64,000 nt of DNA, taken from contig CM114272.1 in assembly GCA_050084515.1 (NCBI GenBank), positions 14,694,001 to 14,758,000 of the forward strand. The letters are read 5' to 3'. How positions within the stretch are numbered: position 1 is the first letter of the stretch; every line of letters begins with the position of its first letter. The notes below the pieces were generated by a model. That model did no database searches. It was given only the letters and a program-made list of their open reading frames with translations, and was not told the origin of the DNA. Both the position numbers and the translations under genes were made by a program. Of the stretch, positions 61,384 through 64,000 are shown in pieces. The stretch comes from Blasia pusilla. Its lineage: Eukaryota > Marchantiophyta > Marchantiopsida > Blasiales.

Positions 61384-64000
61384 ATGGTGAAATACACAAA
61401 ATATTCCACTACATTAGAATGTGATACTATCCAGACCCCACCGCCTGGTCCTTTTTTAAGAGAACACCTCATTTGGTATGGTGACCGAAAGGAGGCATGG
61501 ATTCCTGCTGAAAGGGTACATGACTTCATCCGTGGTGAAGAATATAGACCGCACTTTCAGACTACTTTCCGAATTAGCAAGACTGATAAATCAGGACATA
61601 AGAGTCTTACCATTCAATATTGGTGCGTATATGGACCGCATGATCGTAGGGGTTCGGTTTGGACATCTTTGCCCAACGAGGTCTTTGACCCTAACATTCG
61701 TCGCATAGGGGGCAAGGGTAGCAGGCCAGAAAACCAGAGCACACGCCTTGGACTATCTCAAGGACGCGGATGCCAATGTCACTTCGCTGTAGTCTATCCA
61801 GCAGATCGTGTTGGTTTCTGTATGATAAGGCATCTTCATTCAAACCATGTGGACAAGGAAGGTCGGATATGCCATGGTGACTTGGATAAGACAGCAGATA
61901 TTGCAAATGCAATTGTCGCCCCGAAACTAAGTTTGCACTGCAGGGATTTTGTAGAGCGCTTGTTACGAGTGAATGTAAGCCCCAAGAATATCATGAAAGA
62001 GCATAGGAGGTGGATTCGCGTACACATCCGTGAAAACCCCAATCAGAAACATGCATGGGGTAGGGACGCCATGCTCAAGCATCAAGACATACTAAATATT
62101 AAGCATTCTATGCGAAGGCGAGAAGGGGGATATGACGGAACCGATGACGCTACTGCAATTCATCACTGGATACAAGCACATCCTGAGAATGTAATTTACT
62201 ACAGGGAGGCTATTTCCAAGTTGAACCAGTCCTTTTGCCTTGTACTTTCCACACCTTGGATGCTCCAGAATCTCTTAGAGCTAGGGAACGGCGGGGCCAT
62301 CTCCATGGACGCAACCCATGGCACAAACACCTACGAGGTTAGTTGGCCTTGATCCTATCATTTGTTGTAGAATTGATGGAGCCATGGAGCAGGGAACCGG
62401 AAATGCTCCTACTTTAGGACTGTTTGAAATGCTGGAAAGTTTGAACTTAGTGTAAAGTGTCTTCAAAGAATACATGATTCAAATGTGTGATTTCCACTAC
62501 TTTCAATGGACATTATAGGAGAGTCAATGCGTTTATCTTTATCACCAACCATTCCATTTTGTGCGATTTTTCCTACGTACACTCTGGTGCCTGTTTTCAG
62601 TTGTCTTCTATTCTGAACATTATGTTTTGTGTGTTCACAGTATCAATTATTCACATTTCTGGGTTTTGATAAGTTCCAGAATGGCCTGCCCTTGGTATGG
62701 GCAATCCAACAACGACATCAACACAAAGATCTGGTGGAGACCTTGTCCCAAATCAAGGACTGGGCACAGAGGAACATACACTCGAGCCTGCAAGATACAG
62801 AGGTAAATGAATGGAAGCCTTCATGCTTCATTGTGGATGATTCGAAAGAGGAACAATCTGCTATCCGAAATGTATTTCCAGGTGTCCCTATTGACCTCTG
62901 CCTATGGCATGTTCGCAAGAATTGGTTAAAGAATCTGCATCAACGAGTGCGTTGTCCAATTATGAAAGGGGACATGAACAGAGACTTGGGTGGTGTAATG
63001 TACTCACGTGATGAAGGTATATCATCAATCAAACAGATAATTCAGTTACATGCTTTTCTCTTTCCTGGATGGTTTCCTCCACATACCGTTCAGTGACTAA
63101 TACATAATTTGCATATGCCATTGCAGATCCCATTGACGCCTCCTATCGGTTCATGCGCAAGTGGGTTGGATCAGAACGGCACTTTGTGAAGTACTATGGA
63201 AGCTACTGGCATCCAAAAATTCTGAACTAGGCCAAGGGATACCGCAACCACGCAAGGTCGAACCAAGATACGAATGCGGCAATCGAAAGGTGGCACCACA
63301 CTCTAAAAATGCACCTAGCGTCCAGCATGCCCACCAAGCCAACAAGAAAACTGATATGGCTTGTGCAAATGCTCACTGGTGAAATAGAAGATTTCTTCTG
63401 GTACCTAGGCTTCTTGAAACGAGAAGGCATGGTGAGAAACAAGGCCATACAAAAATTTATGCTCATGGCAATAAAAAGGGCAAATGACATACCGGATAAT
63501 CATGTCACATTTGAAGTGGTACATGGGAGGAAATGTGCGAAGGTGAAAAGTATTTCAAAGCCAGATGTTTGGCATGATGTGGTCGACTACAATACAAGAG
63601 ATGCTGCTTGTACATGTCCTCGTGCCAACGAAGGGTTCACTTGTAAACATCAGGTTTGTCTTCATACAACTTTGATGTGATTTAGGGTATTTACATCAGA
63701 TTTCAGCAAGCTGAATTCCATCTGTTTTAACACACTCCGAATGCAGGTAAAATGTCTTCTCCTCTGTGGCCACACAGAAGTTCACTTGTTGTCTTGCTTA
63801 GGAACTCGCTTTGGAAGCAGAGCGGGCGGGTTTGAAAATTTGGTGCAAGAGCCACACAAGGATGAATTACATGAAGAAGATCAGGAAGACGAAGATGGAG
63901 ATATTGTGCATGAGGGACAAGACCATGTGCTTGCTGAACCTACAGGAAGAGATCCGCCACCAAAAACCACCACCAAGGATGTTCGAGACATCATGGAGAA
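61384..64000 (+). pseudogene. Spliced MULE-type transposase with SWIM finger, one premature stop, runs off window
   Basis: This resembles Mutator-like transposases and their domesticated relatives. Exons are 61384-62337, 62641-63016, 63127-63653 and from 63747 past the window end; junctions are GT-AG and keep phase. It has an N-terminal DNA-binding-like region (CQCHFAVVYPADRVG), the first catalytic Asp in SMDATHGT, the second in FIVDDSKEE, then LCLWHVRKNW, the conserved Glu in NAAIERWHHTLK, and a SWIM zinc finger CTCPRANEGFTCKH at about 63608-63650. The last visible part is acidic (DEDGDIV). One in-frame TAG at 63228-63230 replaces a Trp expected in WAKGYRNH. Apart from that the frame is intact over more than 2 kb, so it may be a recently inactivated gene, a sequencing error or an allele. 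The start is the ATG before VKYTKYSTT; an upstream exon cannot be excluded. Confidence 0.8.

Noticed and set aside
61384-64000. Host FAR1/FHY3-type transcription factor
   Set aside because: The MULE core and SWIM finger are shared with FAR1, but the N-terminal FAR1 DNA-binding domain was not recognised and a stop is present, so I call it MULE-type.

Overview
This window is nuclear DNA of a land plant. Spliced genes with short introns are plant-like (eIF3e, a SINAT-type E3 ligase, PP2A methylesterase, the U5 snRNP 40 kDa WD40 protein), and the transposable elements are typical plant types (Helitron, hAT, MULE, Ty3/gypsy). A DNMT3-like methyltransferase inside a gypsy element fits a bryophyte, lycophyte, fern or gymnosperm better than a flowering plant, because angiosperms have lost DNMT3. 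That is an inference and I cannot name the species.

Layout. 1-6777: a decayed autonomous Helitron (Rep plus PIF1-like helicase) with a clear 3' terminus; its 5' end lies outside the window or is not recognisable. 7705-11228 (+): eIF3e, 8 exons. 12244-13641 (-): SINAT-like RING E3 ligase, 2 exons. 15327-17564 (-): hAT transposase pseudogene. 21704-46407: nested Ty3/gypsy elements. Element A (-) is an internal-deletion derivative. Element X (-, 26533-45563) carries gag, protease, a DNMT3-like domain, RT, RNase H, integrase and a PHD finger; it is split by a 1.28-kb unknown insertion and by element E (+, 35425-43167, 4-bp target duplication ATAG). LTR G is a solo LTR sitting in an older dispersed repeat. 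46720-51500 is AT-rich and gene-poor. 51522-56300 (+): protein phosphatase methylesterase 1, 13 exons. 58204-59515 (-): SNRNP40, 2 exons. 61384-64000 (+): a spliced MULE-type transposase with a SWIM finger, one premature stop, running off the window.

The most interesting object is the gypsy family. Its pol polyprotein contained a C5-cytosine methyltransferase of DNMT3 type between protease and RT (complete but broken in X; motif I only in A; deleted in E) and a C4HC3 PHD finger after the integrase (seen in E and X). A DNA-methylation writer and a histone reader in one element suggest that it shaped the chromatin at its own copies. The ends are also unusual: three copies show the order polypurine tract-B-A-B at the 3' side, whereas two 5' ends begin at block A. 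All copies here are dead. Several premature stops in E are CAG to TAG changes, as expected for decay of CHG-methylated DNA.

The four host genes are unrelated housekeeping genes (translation initiation, ubiquitination, PP2A regulation, splicing) and do not form a functional cluster.
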